Origin: Amycolatopsis australiensis
Lineage (GTDB): Bacteria; Actinomycetota; Actinomycetes; Mycobacteriales; Pseudonocardiaceae
Assembly: GCF_900119165.1 (NCBI RefSeq)
Contig: NZ_FPJG01000006.1
Coordinates: 1,984,001-2,048,000 of the forward strand
DNA length: 64,000 bases
Direction: 5' to 3'
Part shown: positions 8,359 through 17,344 of the stretch, in pieces
Layout: the number at the start of each line of letters is the position of its first letter
Position numbering within the stretch: the stretch's first letter is position 1
Position numbers and translations under genes: made by a program
The notes under the pieces: generated by a model
Databases searched by the model: none
Seen by the model: the letters and a program-made list of their open reading frames with translations, nothing else
Told to the model about the DNA's origin: nothing

Positions 8359-9648
8359 TCACACGGCGGGGAAGGCCGACGCCGGATCGTACCGGTGCTT
8401 GATCACGCGCAGCCGGGCCAGGTCCGCCGGGGGGAAGACGCTCTCGGCGACCTCGGCCGGGTCGTGCTCGCCGTAGACGAACGGCAGCAGGCGGCCCGTC
8501 GACCAGGGTGCCAGCGCCTCGAACAGCTTTCCGTGCGCGCCCCGGACGGTCTCCACGCCGTCGTCGCCGACCATCGACAGCGCCCGCACCACGAACTCCG
8601 CGCCCGAGTCCCAGCCGGCGCCGTCCACCCGGCGGCGCGCCAGCTCGCCGCCGAGCCGGTCGATGATCAGGACCGTGTCCACCGGTGCGCCCGGGCCCGC
8701 GTGCTCGACGATCGCCGCCAGCATTCCGTCGTTCAGCGCCGACACCGTCGCGTTCGTGCCGTGGTACGGGTGCGGGTGCGGCGGATCGCTCGCGATCGAA
8801 CCCGATTCGGTGAACGGCAGCCGCTTGAGCGTGTCCATCAGCACCGGTGCCGCGGCCCGCAGCGGCGCGACCAGCTCGTCGCCGTCCTGGCCGAGGTAGG
8901 CGATCCGGACGTGGGCGACGTGCTTGCCGCGCACCGGTTCCGGCAGCATCGGCAGGTCCGGCAGCGGGATCAGGGCGATCGACGTGGACAGCTCGTCGGG
9001 CGCGGTCATCGACCACGTCCGCCAGACGCGCAGCACCGACGGCAGGTCCGCGGTGTCGAAGTACAGCCCGCCGCCGTACAGCTCGGTCACCGGGACCAGG
9101 CCGAACTCCAGCGCGGTCACGACGCCGAAGCCGGCGCGGCCGCCGCGCAGGGCCCAGAACAGGTCCGCCCCCGGCGTCACCGTGCGGAGCTCCCCGTCCG
9201 GGGTGACGACGTCGATCGCGCGCACGTGGTCGGCCGCGCGGCCGTAGCGCCGGGCCATCAGCCCGAAACCGCCGCTGAGCGTGTAGCCGACGACGCCGAC
9301 GTCCGGCGACGAGCCGCTGAGCGGGGCCAGCCCGTGCTTCGCGGCGGCCTCGATCACCGCGCCCCAGCGCACGCCGGCGCCGACGCGCGCGGTCCGCGCC
9401 GCCGCGTCGATCTCCACGCCGGTCATCCGGCGCGTGCTGATCAGCAGCCCGTCGGTGCCTTCGGTCAGGCCGTGCCCGGTGGCCTGGACGGCGACCCGCA
9501 GCCCGTGCTCGGCGGCGTACTTGACCGCGGCGACGACGTCTTCGGCGGTTTCGGCGGCGACAACCACCGCAGGCGTGTTCGCGACCGACGTCTGGAAGCC
9601 GGCGACCTCGTCGGCGTAACCGTCCTGACCAGGGCGGAGGATGTTCAT
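8359..9648 (-). CDS. FAD-binding PCMH-type oxidoreductase (berberine-bridge-like)
   Basis: 429 residues. An FAD-binding domain spans residues 35-210: AVQATGHGLTEG with the histidine of the R/QxTGHG loop that often carries covalent FAD, then GAGVRWGAVIEAAAKHGLAP, SGGFGLMARRYG and FWALRGGRAGFGVVTALEF. The C-terminus ends in the berberine-bridge segment RLRVIKHRYDPASAF. Such enzymes oxidise alcohols, sugars or amines with O2. It is divergent from a LysR gene with 93 bp between them, so it is the probable regulated target. No signal peptide is visible, so it acts in the cytoplasm. Confidence 0.88.
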   Translation of the reverse strand: MNILRPGQDGYADEVAGFQTSVANTPAVVVAAETAEDVVAAVKYAAEHGLRVAVQATGHGLTEGTDGLLISTRRMTGVEIDAAARTARVGAGVRWGAVIEAAAKHGLAPLSGSSPDVGVVGYTLSGGFGLMARRYGRAADHVRAIDVVTPDGELRTVTPGADLFWALRGGRAGFGVVTALEFGLVPVTELYGGGLYFDTADLPSVLRVWRTWSMTAPDELSTSIALIPLPDLPMLPEPVRGKHVAHVRIAYLGQDGDELVAPLRAAAPVLMDTLKRLPFTESGSIASDPPHPHPYHGTNATVSALNDGMLAAIVEHAGPGAPVDTVLIIDRLGGELARRRVDGAGWDSGAEFVVRALSMVGDDGVETVRGAHGKLFEALAPWSTGRLLPFVYGEHDPAEVAESVFPPADLARLRVIKHRYDPASAFPAV

Positions 9649-9686
9649 CTCTGGCTCCTTCCTTCGCTGTTGCCTCCAGCTTCGGG

Positions 9687-9714
9687 CCAGAACGATCAGA
9701 AGTCCAAGATCTGG
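9687..9714. promoter_or_regulatory. Candidate LysR binding site
   Basis: CCAGA and TCTGG arms separated by 18 bases lie in the 93-bp gap between the divergent flavin oxidase and LysR genes. The half-site spacing is acceptable for a LysR tetramer, but the arms are short, so this is a weak call. Confidence 0.3.
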
Positions 9715-9741
9715 TTTTTCTGCCGACTAGAATCAACGCTT

Positions 9742-10620
9742 ATGGAACTGCATCAGCTCGCGTATTTCGTCGCTGTCGCCGAGGAAGGCAGCTTCACGCG
9801 GGCGGCGGAACGGCTGCACGTCGCCCAGCCCGGCGTCAGCGCGCAGGTCAAACGGCTCGAGCGCGAGCTGGGGCAGCAGCTGCTGGACCGGTCGGGCCGC
9901 ACGGTCGGGCTCACCGACGTCGGGGCCGCCGCGCTGCCGCACGCGCGCGCCGCGCTCGCGGCGGTGCAGGGCGTGCGCGAGGCCGTCGACGAGCTGGCCG
10001 GGCTGGTCCGCGGCCAGGTCGCGATCGGCGCGGTGACGTCGGCGGGCCCGGTCGGGCTGCCGGACTTGCTCGCCCGCTTCCACGAGCGGTACCCGGCGGT
10101 GGAGATCACGCTGGCCGAGGCCAACTCGGACGCGATGCTGGCGGCCCTGCGCGAAGGACGGCTGGACCTGGCGGTCGTCGGCCTCTCGACGGATCCGCCG
10201 CCGGGCATCGCGACGCAGGTCCTCATCGACGAGCCGTTCCTCGCGGTGACCGTGGGTTTCCTCGAAGGCCGCGCGGAGGTCCCGATCCCGGAGCTGGCCG
10301 GGCTGCCGGTCATGGCGCTGCCGAAGGGCACGGGCCTGCGCACGGCGCTGGACACGGCGTTCGCGAGCCACGGCCTGGCCCCGCGCATCGCGTTCGAGGC
10401 GGCGGACCCGAACGTGCTGGTGCAGCTGGCGATGCGCGGGCTCGGGGTGGCGGTGGTGCCGGAGTCGCTGGCCCGCTACCACGCGGCCGACCTGGCGGTG
10501 ATCGACATCGTGCGGCCGCGGCTGCGGGGTGTGCTGGCGCTGGCCTGGCGCACGGACGGGCCGCTGAGCCCGGCCGCCAGGGCGCTGATCGCCTTCGCCC
10601 GCGCGAGCTACCGCTCTTGA
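9742..10620 (+). CDS. LysR family transcriptional regulator
   Basis: 292 residues from ATG 9742, which starts the classical MELHQLAYFVAVAEEGSFTR helix-turn-helix; the open frame extends far upstream but that part is antisense to the oxidase gene. The HTH (RAAERLHVAQPGVSAQVKRL) is followed by the two-lobed LysR effector domain (QVAIGAVTSAGPVGLPDLLA, then LRLDLAVVGL-like and MALPKGTGLRTALD). It should activate or repress the divergent FAD oxidase gene. The ligand is unknown. Confidence 0.92.
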   Translation: MELHQLAYFVAVAEEGSFTRAAERLHVAQPGVSAQVKRLERELGQQLLDRSGRTVGLTDVGAAALPHARAALAAVQGVREAVDELAGLVRGQVAIGAVTSAGPVGLPDLLARFHERYPAVEITLAEANSDAMLAALREGRLDLAVVGLSTDPPPGIATQVLIDEPFLAVTVGFLEGRAEVPIPELAGLPVMALPKGTGLRTALDTAFASHGLAPRIAFEAADPNVLVQLAMRGLGVAVVPESLARYHAADLAVIDIVRPRLRGVLALAWRTDGPLSPAARALIAFARASYRS

Positions 10621-10667
10621 CATGGTGTCAACAGAGTCGTTCCCTGGAGGCCGCAAGGAGGTGTGCC

Positions 10668-11465
10668 ATGGCCGGGACCGCCCTGCGGGACGCCGTCGCC
10701 GGGGCGGGGCTGCTCGCCGGGACCGCGAACGTGATCATGCAGCTCTCGCGCGCGCCGGTCGGCTACGGCGTGCTCGAAAGCCGCGTCGAGAGCGGCAACC
10801 TCTTCCGGCACCCGGTGAAGCGGACGCGGACCACGCTGACCTACCTCGCGGTCGCCACGATGGGCACGGACGCCGAGCGCGCCGCCTACCGCCGTGCCGT
10901 CGACCGGGTTCACGCCCGGGTGCGGTCGACGGCTGAGAGTCGCGTCGCCTACAACGCGTTCGATCCCGGACTCCAGCTGTGGGTCGCCGCGTGCCTGTAC
11001 AAGGGCTTCGAGGACGTCTGCCTGGCGTTCGTCGGCGGCGAACCACATCGCTTCTACCGCGACGCGGCCCGGTTCGGCACCACGCTGCAGGTCCGTCCCG
11101 AGATGTGGCCGGCCGACCGCGAAGCCTTCGGGAAGTACTGGGCCGCCGGGCTGGCCGAGGTCCGCGTCGACGACACCGTGCGCCGCTACCTCACGGACCT
11201 CGTCGAGCTGCGGTTCCTGCCCGCGCCCGCGGCGGCGCTCGGCCGCCGGTTCCACCGGTTCGTCACGACGGGTTTCCTGCCGCAGCGCTTCCGCGACGAG
11301 CTGCGCCTGCCCTGGACGGCGGCCGACCAGCGCCGGTTCGACACCGTGATCGCCGCGATCGGCCGGGTGACTCGCGTCCTGCCCGGCCCGCTGCGGCGGT
11401 TTCCCTTCAACCTCTGCCTCTGGGACCTGCGCCGCCGGCTGCGTGCGGGACGGCCGCTGGTCTGA
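10668..11465 (+). CDS. MpaB-like / DUF2236 oxygenase-family protein
   Basis: 265 residues from ATG 10668, preceded by AAGGAGG. The family is recognised by the LTYLAVATMGTDAERAAYRR segment and VHARVRSTAESRVAYNAFDP, followed by LQLWVAACLYKGFEDV, and the C-terminal PFNLCLWDLRRRLRAG. Related fungal MpaB cleaves a prenyl chain and the latex-clearing protein Lcp shares the fold with a haem; most bacterial members are uncharacterised. The HARVRSTA histidine and following arginine fit the conserved core. It is alone, 47 bp after the LysR gene, so co-transcription is possible. Confidence 0.75.
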   Translation: MAGTALRDAVAGAGLLAGTANVIMQLSRAPVGYGVLESRVESGNLFRHPVKRTRTTLTYLAVATMGTDAERAAYRRAVDRVHARVRSTAESRVAYNAFDPGLQLWVAACLYKGFEDVCLAFVGGEPHRFYRDAARFGTTLQVRPEMWPADREAFGKYWAAGLAEVRVDDTVRRYLTDLVELRFLPAPAAALGRRFHRFVTTGFLPQRFRDELRLPWTAADQRRFDTVIAAIGRVTRVLPGPLRRFPFNLCLWDLRRRLRAGRPLV

Positions 11466-11517
11466 CGAGAGCCCGATGCGAGTTGACCGCCTCGCGCGGG
11501 GGCGCGAAGGTGGGCCG

Positions 11518-12477
11518 ATGACCAGCAGCGACGAAGTTCGCCACGGCGTCAAGTTGAGCAGCCTGGACCAGGAGGTCTTCTCCGGTGCCGGGGTGACCAA
11601 GCGCGAGTGGATCGGTTACCTCGAAGCCGTCGCCGACCGGATGCTGCCGGAGCTGCGGGACCGGCAGCTGACCGTGCTGCGGGTGTTGCGCGGGCAGGGG
11701 CCGTTCATGCAGAAGAACCTGCCCAAGTACACCCCGGACTGGGTCGAGCGGGTGACCGTGTGGGCCGAGACGTCGAAGCGGGACGTCTCGTACGCGCTGT
11801 GCAACGACCTGCGCACGCTGGTCTGGTTCGGCAACCAGCGGGCGATCGAGTTCCACACGTCCCTCTTCCGCGGCGAGCCCGGCCACGGCCCGACGCACCT
11901 GATCCTCGACCTCGACCCGCCCGAGGACGGCCCGTTCTCCCTCGCCGTCGGCGCCGCGAAGCTGGTGCGTGAGGCGTTGCGCGCCGACGGGCTCGACGGC
12001 GCCGTGAAGACGAGCGGCGCCAAGGGCGTGCACGTCTTCGTGCCGCTCGCGCCGGGCCAGTCGATCGAGGACATCGCGGCGGCGACGCGCGCGGTCGCGG
12101 CCAGGGCGGAGCGGATCGACCCGGCGCTGGGCACGACCGAGTTCATCAAGGAACGCCGCGAAGGCAAGGTGTTCCTCGATTCGACGCGGGCGGGCGGCGC
12201 GACGGTCGTGTGCGTCTACAGCCCGCGCCACCGCCCGGGCGCGCCGGTCTCGTTCCCGGTGCGGTGGGCCGACCTGGACGGCGTGAAGCCGGGCGACTTC
12301 ACGGTGTCGACGGTCCCGTCCCTGCTCGACGGCGGCGACCCGTGGACGGCGGAGATGCCGGAGCCGTTCGTGTTGCCGGCCGACCTGGTCGAGGAGGGCC
12401 ACACGATCCCGATCGCCAGGGTGGCCGCGATGCACGAAGGCAAGCGCCGAGCCCGCGCGGCCCGCGAATCGGGCTAG
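11518..12477 (+). CDS. Stand-alone LigD-type polymerase (primase-polymerase) domain protein
   Basis: 319 residues from ATG 11518. It is the AEP/PolDom of bacterial NHEJ ligase D: DRQLTVLRVLRGQGPFMQKN, then ALCNDLRTLVWFGNQRAIEFH, the metal-binding pair in HLILDLDPPED, and VKTSGAKGVHVFVPL with the SGxKGxH loop. There is no ligase or nuclease domain in the protein or next to it. Such PolDoms fill gaps and add ribonucleotides during DNA end joining, together with Ku and a separate ligase. It is the last host gene before the integrated element. Confidence 0.9.
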   Translation: MTSSDEVRHGVKLSSLDQEVFSGAGVTKREWIGYLEAVADRMLPELRDRQLTVLRVLRGQGPFMQKNLPKYTPDWVERVTVWAETSKRDVSYALCNDLRTLVWFGNQRAIEFHTSLFRGEPGHGPTHLILDLDPPEDGPFSLAVGAAKLVREALRADGLDGAVKTSGAKGVHVFVPLAPGQSIEDIAAATRAVAARAERIDPALGTTEFIKERREGKVFLDSTRAGGATVVCVYSPRHRPGAPVSFPVRWADLDGVKPGDFTVSTVPSLLDGGDPWTAEMPEPFVLPADLVEEGHTIPIARVAAMHEGKRRARAARESG

Positions 12478-12502
12478 GCCGCCGGGTGGTCGCCGGTCAA
12501 GT

Positions 12503-12523
12503 CAAGCGCCCCAATGCGGCCTT
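12503..12523. repeat. Left half of the host repeat interrupted by the element (attL)
   Basis: Begins with CAAGCGCCCCAA (12503) and matches 5891-5911 at all but one base, then departs after GGCCTT at 12523. The continuation of this repeat is found at 27153, on the other side of the element. The shared core is GCCTT, the short overlap expected of serine-recombinase crossover. Confidence 0.75.
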
Positions 12524-12558
12524 GGCGACCCATGTTTTGTTGACCTACTGTCGGAGTC

Positions 12559-14118
12559 ATGGCGGACGACGACAAGGTTACTGCTGGTCAGGGCAGGCGG
12601 CCGTTGGTGCTGGACTCCTACGGCCGCCTGTCGAAGGTCCCGGAGACGGGTGAGCTGGAGAAGGTTGAAGATCAGCACGCCGACAACCGGAAGGTGATCG
12701 AGCGGGTCGGCGGTGTGCTCGGGCTGGAGCTGTCGGACGGGCTGTCGGCATGGACGCGCGGCGTCCGTCGCAAGGACTGGGAGCGGCTGCTTGCGCGGGT
12801 CGAGTCCGGCGAGTCGGACGGGTGCGTGGTGTGGCACACCGACAGGTTGTTCCGGCAGCCGCGCGACCTCGAAACGCTGATCGATCTCGCCGAGCATGGC
12901 TACAAGGTGTACTCGGCGCACGGTGAGCGTGACTTGGCCAATCCGGATGACCGGTTCATCCTGCGGATCGAGGTGGCGCATGCCGCGCGGTCGAGTGATG
13001 ACACCTCACGGCGGCTGAAGCGGCGGTTCGAGACCTTTCGGGCGCAGGGCCGGTCGACCGGTGGCCCGCGTCGGTTCGGGTTTCCGGGCAAGGACCAGAC
13101 CTGGACCCCCGGCGACGGCGAGACGGACGCGGACCGTCCCGAGGTCTCGGCGGAGCTGGTCGAGCGGGAACGGCAGGCGCTGCGGGACGGGGCGAAGCTG
13201 TTGCTGTCCGAGGACGGCTCGATGGGCAAGGTGGTGGCCCAGTGGAACGCGGCTGGCATCCGCACGGCGGCAGGCCGCGAGTGGGTGCACGCGTCGGCGT
13301 CGGCGACCTTCCAACGCGCTTCACTCGGCGGTTACGTCGTCCATGACGGGGCAATCGTCGGTCGGTTGGAGGGTGAGCCGATCTTGGACCAGCGCACCTA
13401 TGACCGCATTCAGGCGCTGTTCGCCGGGCGCAAGCGCGGACGGGTCGCGGGTCTGGGACACATCGGGACCGGCATTCTGCGGTGCGGGGTGTGCGGCCGA
13501 AAGCTGACCGCGCGCACGGACAAGTCCAAAACGTACAAGCAGGACGGGGCGCCACGGGCGGTGTACTTCTGCGCGAAGCAGCGGCGCGGGTGCGGGAAAG
13601 TCTTCATCGATCAGCGTGCAGTGGACGCGGAGTTGCTGACCTTTACCGTCGAACGGCTGTCCGATGAGCGCCACGCCGCGCAGGTCACCGCGCTGCGATC
13701 CCAGGTCGCCGAACGGTTGAAGGAGCTGGACGCAGAGATCAAGGAGATCAAGGCGCTGCAGGCGGGGCTGTCGGACCGGGTGGGGCACCGGAAGATGTCG
13801 TTGGACGAGTTCGACATCGCGAACGAGCCGCTTGCGACTGACCTGGCGCGGCTGAGTGCTGAGCAGAAGACGTTGGAAGCTGAGGTGCCACAGGGCCCTA
13901 CTGAGGCAGCGTCGGAAGCCAGCCTCGTTGCTGACTGGGAGGACGGTGATCTCGCCGAGAAACGCGCGATGTTGACCCGGGCGATCGGATCGGACAGGCT
14001 GTGCGCGCTGCCTGGCGTTCGCACCGGTAAGCGCGTGTTCGATCGGACGCGGCTCAAGCCGTTCACCTCGAAGCAGTTCGCAAAGCTTGTCGCCGACTGG
14101 AACGCAACGCAGGCGTAG
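12559..14118 (+). CDS. Large serine recombinase (element integrase)
   Basis: 519 residues. The resolvase domain opens PLVLDSYGRLSKVPE; Ser25 in Y-x-R-L-S is the nucleophile, and DGCVVWHTDRLFRQPRDLE is the conserved catalytic arginine region. The recombinase domain follows (RRFGFPG, later WVHASASATFQRASLGGY). A zinc ribbon at about 310-355 (CGVCGR, then FCAKQRRGCG) and a C-terminal coiled coil (LKELDAEIKEIKALQAGL) complete it. It inserts and, with an excisionase, removes the element by recombining attP with a host site. It lies 36 bp inside the left junction, the normal position for such an integrase. Confidence 0.93.
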   Translation: MADDDKVTAGQGRRPLVLDSYGRLSKVPETGELEKVEDQHADNRKVIERVGGVLGLELSDGLSAWTRGVRRKDWERLLARVESGESDGCVVWHTDRLFRQPRDLETLIDLAEHGYKVYSAHGERDLANPDDRFILRIEVAHAARSSDDTSRRLKRRFETFRAQGRSTGGPRRFGFPGKDQTWTPGDGETDADRPEVSAELVERERQALRDGAKLLLSEDGSMGKVVAQWNAAGIRTAAGREWVHASASATFQRASLGGYVVHDGAIVGRLEGEPILDQRTYDRIQALFAGRKRGRVAGLGHIGTGILRCGVCGRKLTARTDKSKTYKQDGAPRAVYFCAKQRRGCGKVFIDQRAVDAELLTFTVERLSDERHAAQVTALRSQVAERLKELDAEIKEIKALQAGLSDRVGHRKMSLDEFDIANEPLATDLARLSAEQKTLEAEVPQGPTEAASEASLVADWEDGDLAEKRAMLTRAIGSDRLCALPGVRTGKRVFDRTRLKPFTSKQFAKLVADWNATQA

Positions 14119-14128
14119 AAGCACATAA

Positions 14129-14167
14129 GGCAGTGGGCAACCCGAGATGCTCGGGTTGCCCACTGCC
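14129..14167. terminator. Bidirectional terminator between integrase and transfer operon
   Basis: Perfect 17-bp stem GGCAGTGGGCAACCCGA with its complement around a GATGC loop. It lies directly after the integrase stop and before the end of the convergent minus-strand operon. Confidence 0.85.
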
Positions 14168-14170
14168 GTT

Positions 14171-14371
14171 TCACTGCCCGTCGCTGGTTCGTCGGCGGTC
14201 ATCGATGCGGCGGAGGATGGCGGCGACGTCTGCAATTTCCTCGCTGGTCATGGGCTTCATAGCCGCCACGATGGGGCGCCAGTACGCGCGGGACTCCTCG
14301 CTAATCTGTGATGTCGTGCGCTGTGCGGGCACCTCCGGTTCGTCGTTGTCGTGCGGGTGGCCATCCGTCAT
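14171..14371 (-). CDS. Small acidic protein at the end of the transfer operon
   Basis: 66 residues, not recognised. It opens MTDGHPHDNDEPEVPAQR and has a C-terminal helix MTSEEIADVAAILRRIDDRR. Its ATG overlaps the stop of the FtsK/TraB-type gene by four bases (ATGA), so it is translated as part of the transfer operon. There is no signal peptide or membrane segment. It may be an accessory of the translocase or a small regulatory factor; nothing in it decides this. Confidence 0.6.
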   Translation of the reverse strand: MTDGHPHDNDEPEVPAQRTTSQISEESRAYWRPIVAAMKPMTSEEIADVAAILRRIDDRRRTSDGQ

Positions 14372-16548
14372 CCAGCGCCATCCCGCGAGGTGCCCGCATC
14401 GTCGTAGTCACCAGATGACACGCGCGCAATGGCGGCCCGGATCTCGGCGACCAGGTAGCCGCGAACGCGCTTCACCGTGCCGTCCGCGTCCTGCACGCGA
14501 TCGCGAGTTGGGCGGCAGCCGTGGTCGCCCATTTGCCGCCCGAACGCGGTCGCCTCGACGTCGAGCGCTTCGACCAGCTCGGCGGTCGGTACGAACTCCC
14601 GGTCGCCGTCGTCCAGGTCGTCGCCGAGGTAGGCGGCCACCGACGCGAGCGGTTCGGGCAGCTCCGCCGGCGTGGCCGCTTCAGGCGCCGGGGTGGTTCC
14701 GGCGCCGATGGCACGCGCTACGGCGGCGTGGTCGAGCGTGAGTCGGGTGTCCTGCCCGTTCGCGTGGCCGGTGAGCGTCCCAGCTTCCATCCGTAGTGCC
14801 CGGCCTTGCTGGCAGATGGTCTGCCAGTCCTCGTTCGGCATGTAGTAGGTCCGGACCGTGGTAGCGAGGACGTCGGCTCCGGCCGCCGTGGCGCCGTCCG
14901 GGCGGAGGATGCCCACGCCTTTGTGGGACGGCAGCAGCCGACTGGAGTCGTACCCGCGCGTGTTCATCTGCTCGCCGAGCACGATGTTGGAATCGCGCCA
15001 GTCCATCACCCGCAGCGCGAACCGCGAGCCGAGCACCGCTCGCAGCCCGGACGGGATCGTTTTCGAGTCCGGTCGCTGCGTGGCCAGCACGAGCACGATC
15101 CCGGCCGCCGGTCCCTTCTTCGCCAACCAGGTCAGCAACTCGCCGACGTACTCACCTGCGTTCACCTTCTTTCCGTGGACCACAACGGGCGTCCGGTCCT
15201 CCAAGGGCACCTGCACCTCATCGATGAAGATCGCCGTAATCGGCATGTTCAGCGAGGTGTCGCGGGACATCTCCGGCGTGACCTTCGACTCCGGGCAGGT
15301 CAGGTCGTCCAGGTCTCGCATCCGCCGGAACCGGCCCTGCACCTCGCCGACCAGCTCGACCAGCCAGTCCACGAGGGTCAGGACGTGGTCGGGTTCGTCG
15401 CCGGACATGAAGCGGTGCGCGACCTGGCCGGCGGCGTCCCAGTCCTTTCCGGCCTTGAAGTCCGCCACGTACAGCCGGACCCAGGCGTCCAGGATCAGGC
15501 CGGCGGCCGCGAGCCTCGCGGCGAACGTCTTCCCTTGCCGGGGGATCGCTCCGACGAGCAGGGATGTCCACACGAGCGGTAGGTCGACCCGCCGGTCCCG
15601 GGCGTCCCGGCCGAACGGCACCGGCCGCCACGCGTCCCACCGGGACACGCCGAGCAGCGGTGTCCGCACGGGCGGTTTGCTGTAGGGGTCCTCGTCGGCC
15701 ACCCACATCGACACCCGACCTGCATGGCCACCGTTGCCTCGGACGCGTTCCACGATGAGCTGCACCTCGTCGACCGCCAGCGCCGACGCGAGCGCGTCGC
15801 GGTTCTTCACCACGTCGGCCGCCTTGCGGGTCGCCGGGAGGTCGACTGTGATCGCCCACCCGTCGCCGACCCGCGTGGCGCGCTCGACGAGCCGAAGCGC
15901 TTCGTCCTTGCCGATCAGCTTCGCGTCCCGGAACGCGTCCACCAGGACCTGCGGGTCCATCGTCCAGGTCAGAGTCCGTGGACCAGCCAAGGCCGGTTTC
16001 CGGCCCGGGTTCCCGTCTTTGCGACGCCCGAGGACCGCCAGCGCGACCGACGCGACGCCACCGGCGATCCAGAGTGGATCGGCGCCGTACACGAGATCCA
16101 CCACCGCCACTGCCAGCGCGAGGATGGCGAGCACGGCGCCGGTGACCTTCCACCGAAACAGGGTGAGTTCGCGGATCTCGGTGAACTTGTCGGCGAGCTT
16201 GTCCGACTCCTCGGCAGCCGTGCGGTAGTCCCGCACCTTCACCCAGCCTCGCCACCACCGGCCGCCGACGACGACGCCGCGCACCACGGCGCCGAGGTAC
16301 CGCCACGGCGACTTGAGCACCCAGACCACGCCATCCTTGGCAGCCTGCACGGCTTGCGGCTTGCTCTTGAGCCACGGCGGAACGCGGGACGAGTGCTGCC
16401 ACCATCGCGCGAACCGGCGTCGGGCGGTCCGGTGGCGCGGCTGCGGCAACGTGTCATCGATCAACTCGCCGTCGAGCACTGGCCCGACATGCTCGACTTC
16501 CCGCGAGCCCGTCCGGGCCAGCGCACCCCCTTCCGGTTCAGTGTTCAT
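14368..16548 (-). CDS. FtsK/SpoIIIE (TraB-like) DNA translocase
   Basis: 726 residues. Two transmembrane helices lie at about 135-172 (VTGAVLAILALAVAVVDLVY, then IAGGVASVALAVLG). The motor domain has Walker A GAIPRQGKT (333-341) and Walker B AIFIDEVQVPL. A C-terminal winged helix (EALDVEATAFGRQMGDHGC region) resembles the gamma-type DNA-reading domain. In actinomycete conjugative elements such TraB proteins form a hexameric pore and pump double-stranded DNA between mycelial cells without a relaxase. It is the main transfer gene here. Its start overlaps the preceding DUF2637-like gene by 11 bases. Confidence 0.92.
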   Translation of the reverse strand: MNTEPEGGALARTGSREVEHVGPVLDGELIDDTLPQPRHRTARRRFARWWQHSSRVPPWLKSKPQAVQAAKDGVVWVLKSPWRYLGAVVRGVVVGGRWWRGWVKVRDYRTAAEESDKLADKFTEIRELTLFRWKVTGAVLAILALAVAVVDLVYGADPLWIAGGVASVALAVLGRRKDGNPGRKPALAGPRTLTWTMDPQVLVDAFRDAKLIGKDEALRLVERATRVGDGWAITVDLPATRKAADVVKNRDALASALAVDEVQLIVERVRGNGGHAGRVSMWVADEDPYSKPPVRTPLLGVSRWDAWRPVPFGRDARDRRVDLPLVWTSLLVGAIPRQGKTFAARLAAAGLILDAWVRLYVADFKAGKDWDAAGQVAHRFMSGDEPDHVLTLVDWLVELVGEVQGRFRRMRDLDDLTCPESKVTPEMSRDTSLNMPITAIFIDEVQVPLEDRTPVVVHGKKVNAGEYVGELLTWLAKKGPAAGIVLVLATQRPDSKTIPSGLRAVLGSRFALRVMDWRDSNIVLGEQMNTRGYDSSRLLPSHKGVGILRPDGATAAGADVLATTVRTYYMPNEDWQTICQQGRALRMEAGTLTGHANGQDTRLTLDHAAVARAIGAGTTPAPEAATPAELPEPLASVAAYLGDDLDDGDREFVPTAELVEALDVEATAFGRQMGDHGCRPTRDRVQDADGTVKRVRGYLVAEIRAAIARVSSGDYDDAGTSRDGAG

Positions 16549-17344
16549 CGCTGGACCCCTCGCTTACCTCGGCGACGAGAGCAGCCGCGAGCCGAGAGGA
16601 CAGGCCGCGCGAGCAGCCGGTGACCTCTCGCACCCACGCCGGGGTCACGACGATGTCGGGTGACCGGGCTCGCCGAGCGTCGGCGAGGTAGTCGGCGAAC
16701 CACCGCCGTCGCTTGGTTGGCTGCTCACGACGCGACGCGGCCGGTTCATGACCGCTCGCCGGGTTCGTGGCGATCGTGAACGCGACGTGCACGGCGTCGG
16801 TGAGCTTGTCGCGCAGGTCGGTGACCGCCTCGGCGGCCACGAACACGACCAGCGGCGGCACCGAGTGCAGCACCACCCCGGCCGGCGACCCGGCCGCCCA
16901 CGATGACCAGGTGTTCATGACGTACGTGGCGGCCAGCGTGAGCCACTTCGCCGCCCGGACCCAACGACCGGTCTGGACCTGGTACCGCGCGGTCACCTGC
17001 TCCGCCCGCAGGATCGCGAGCAGGACCAGGCACACCGTCGGGTCGAGCAGCCATGCCGTCAGCCACGGCAGCGAGCCGAACGCGGCCCCGGACGCGGCGA
17101 ACCACTGCACGTTGGCCGTGGTAAACGCCAGGCCGAGGATGATCCCGGCCCAGCACAGCCGGTCCACCTGCGTGCGGACGCGTTCGACCTGCAAGGCCAC
17201 CACGTCCGGGTGGGTCTGCCAGCGGCGGATGTCGGCCGCTTCGGCAGCCTCCTCGGCGAGCCGCTGCGCGCGGCTCGGCGCAGCGGGGGCGGGCAGCCGC
17301 CGGACGGTGGCCGCCCCTCCCTGCTTCCGATCGGTCGCGGTCAT
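16538..17344 (-). CDS. DUF2637-like membrane protein of the transfer operon
   Basis: 268 residues. About four hydrophobic segments span residues 65-175 (LCWAGIILGLAFTTANVQWF, LDPTVCLVLLAILRAEQV, LTLAATYVMNTWSSWAAG, VLHSVPPLVVFVAAEAV). A basic linker (TKRRRWFADYLADARRARS) leads to a short helix-turn-helix-like C-terminus (VTPAWVREVTGCSRGLSSRL). Such DUF2637/Spd-like proteins lie beside traB in AICEs and are thought to help spread of transferred DNA. Both neighbours overlap it (ATGA upstream, 11 bases downstream), so it belongs to the same transcript. Confidence 0.75.
   Translation of the reverse strand: MTATDRKQGGAATVRRLPAPAAPSRAQRLAEEAAEAADIRRWQTHPDVVALQVERVRTQVDRLCWAGIILGLAFTTANVQWFAASGAAFGSLPWLTAWLLDPTVCLVLLAILRAEQVTARYQVQTGRWVRAAKWLTLAATYVMNTWSSWAAGSPAGVVLHSVPPLVVFVAAEAVTDLRDKLTDAVHVAFTIATNPASGHEPAASRREQPTKRRRWFADYLADARRARSPDIVVTPAWVREVTGCSRGLSSRLAAALVAEVSEGSSDEH

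Noticed and set aside
8236..9741. 500-codon N-terminal extension of the LysR gene
   Set aside because: It is antisense to the flavin oxidase gene and the LysR family start motif begins exactly at ATG 9742.
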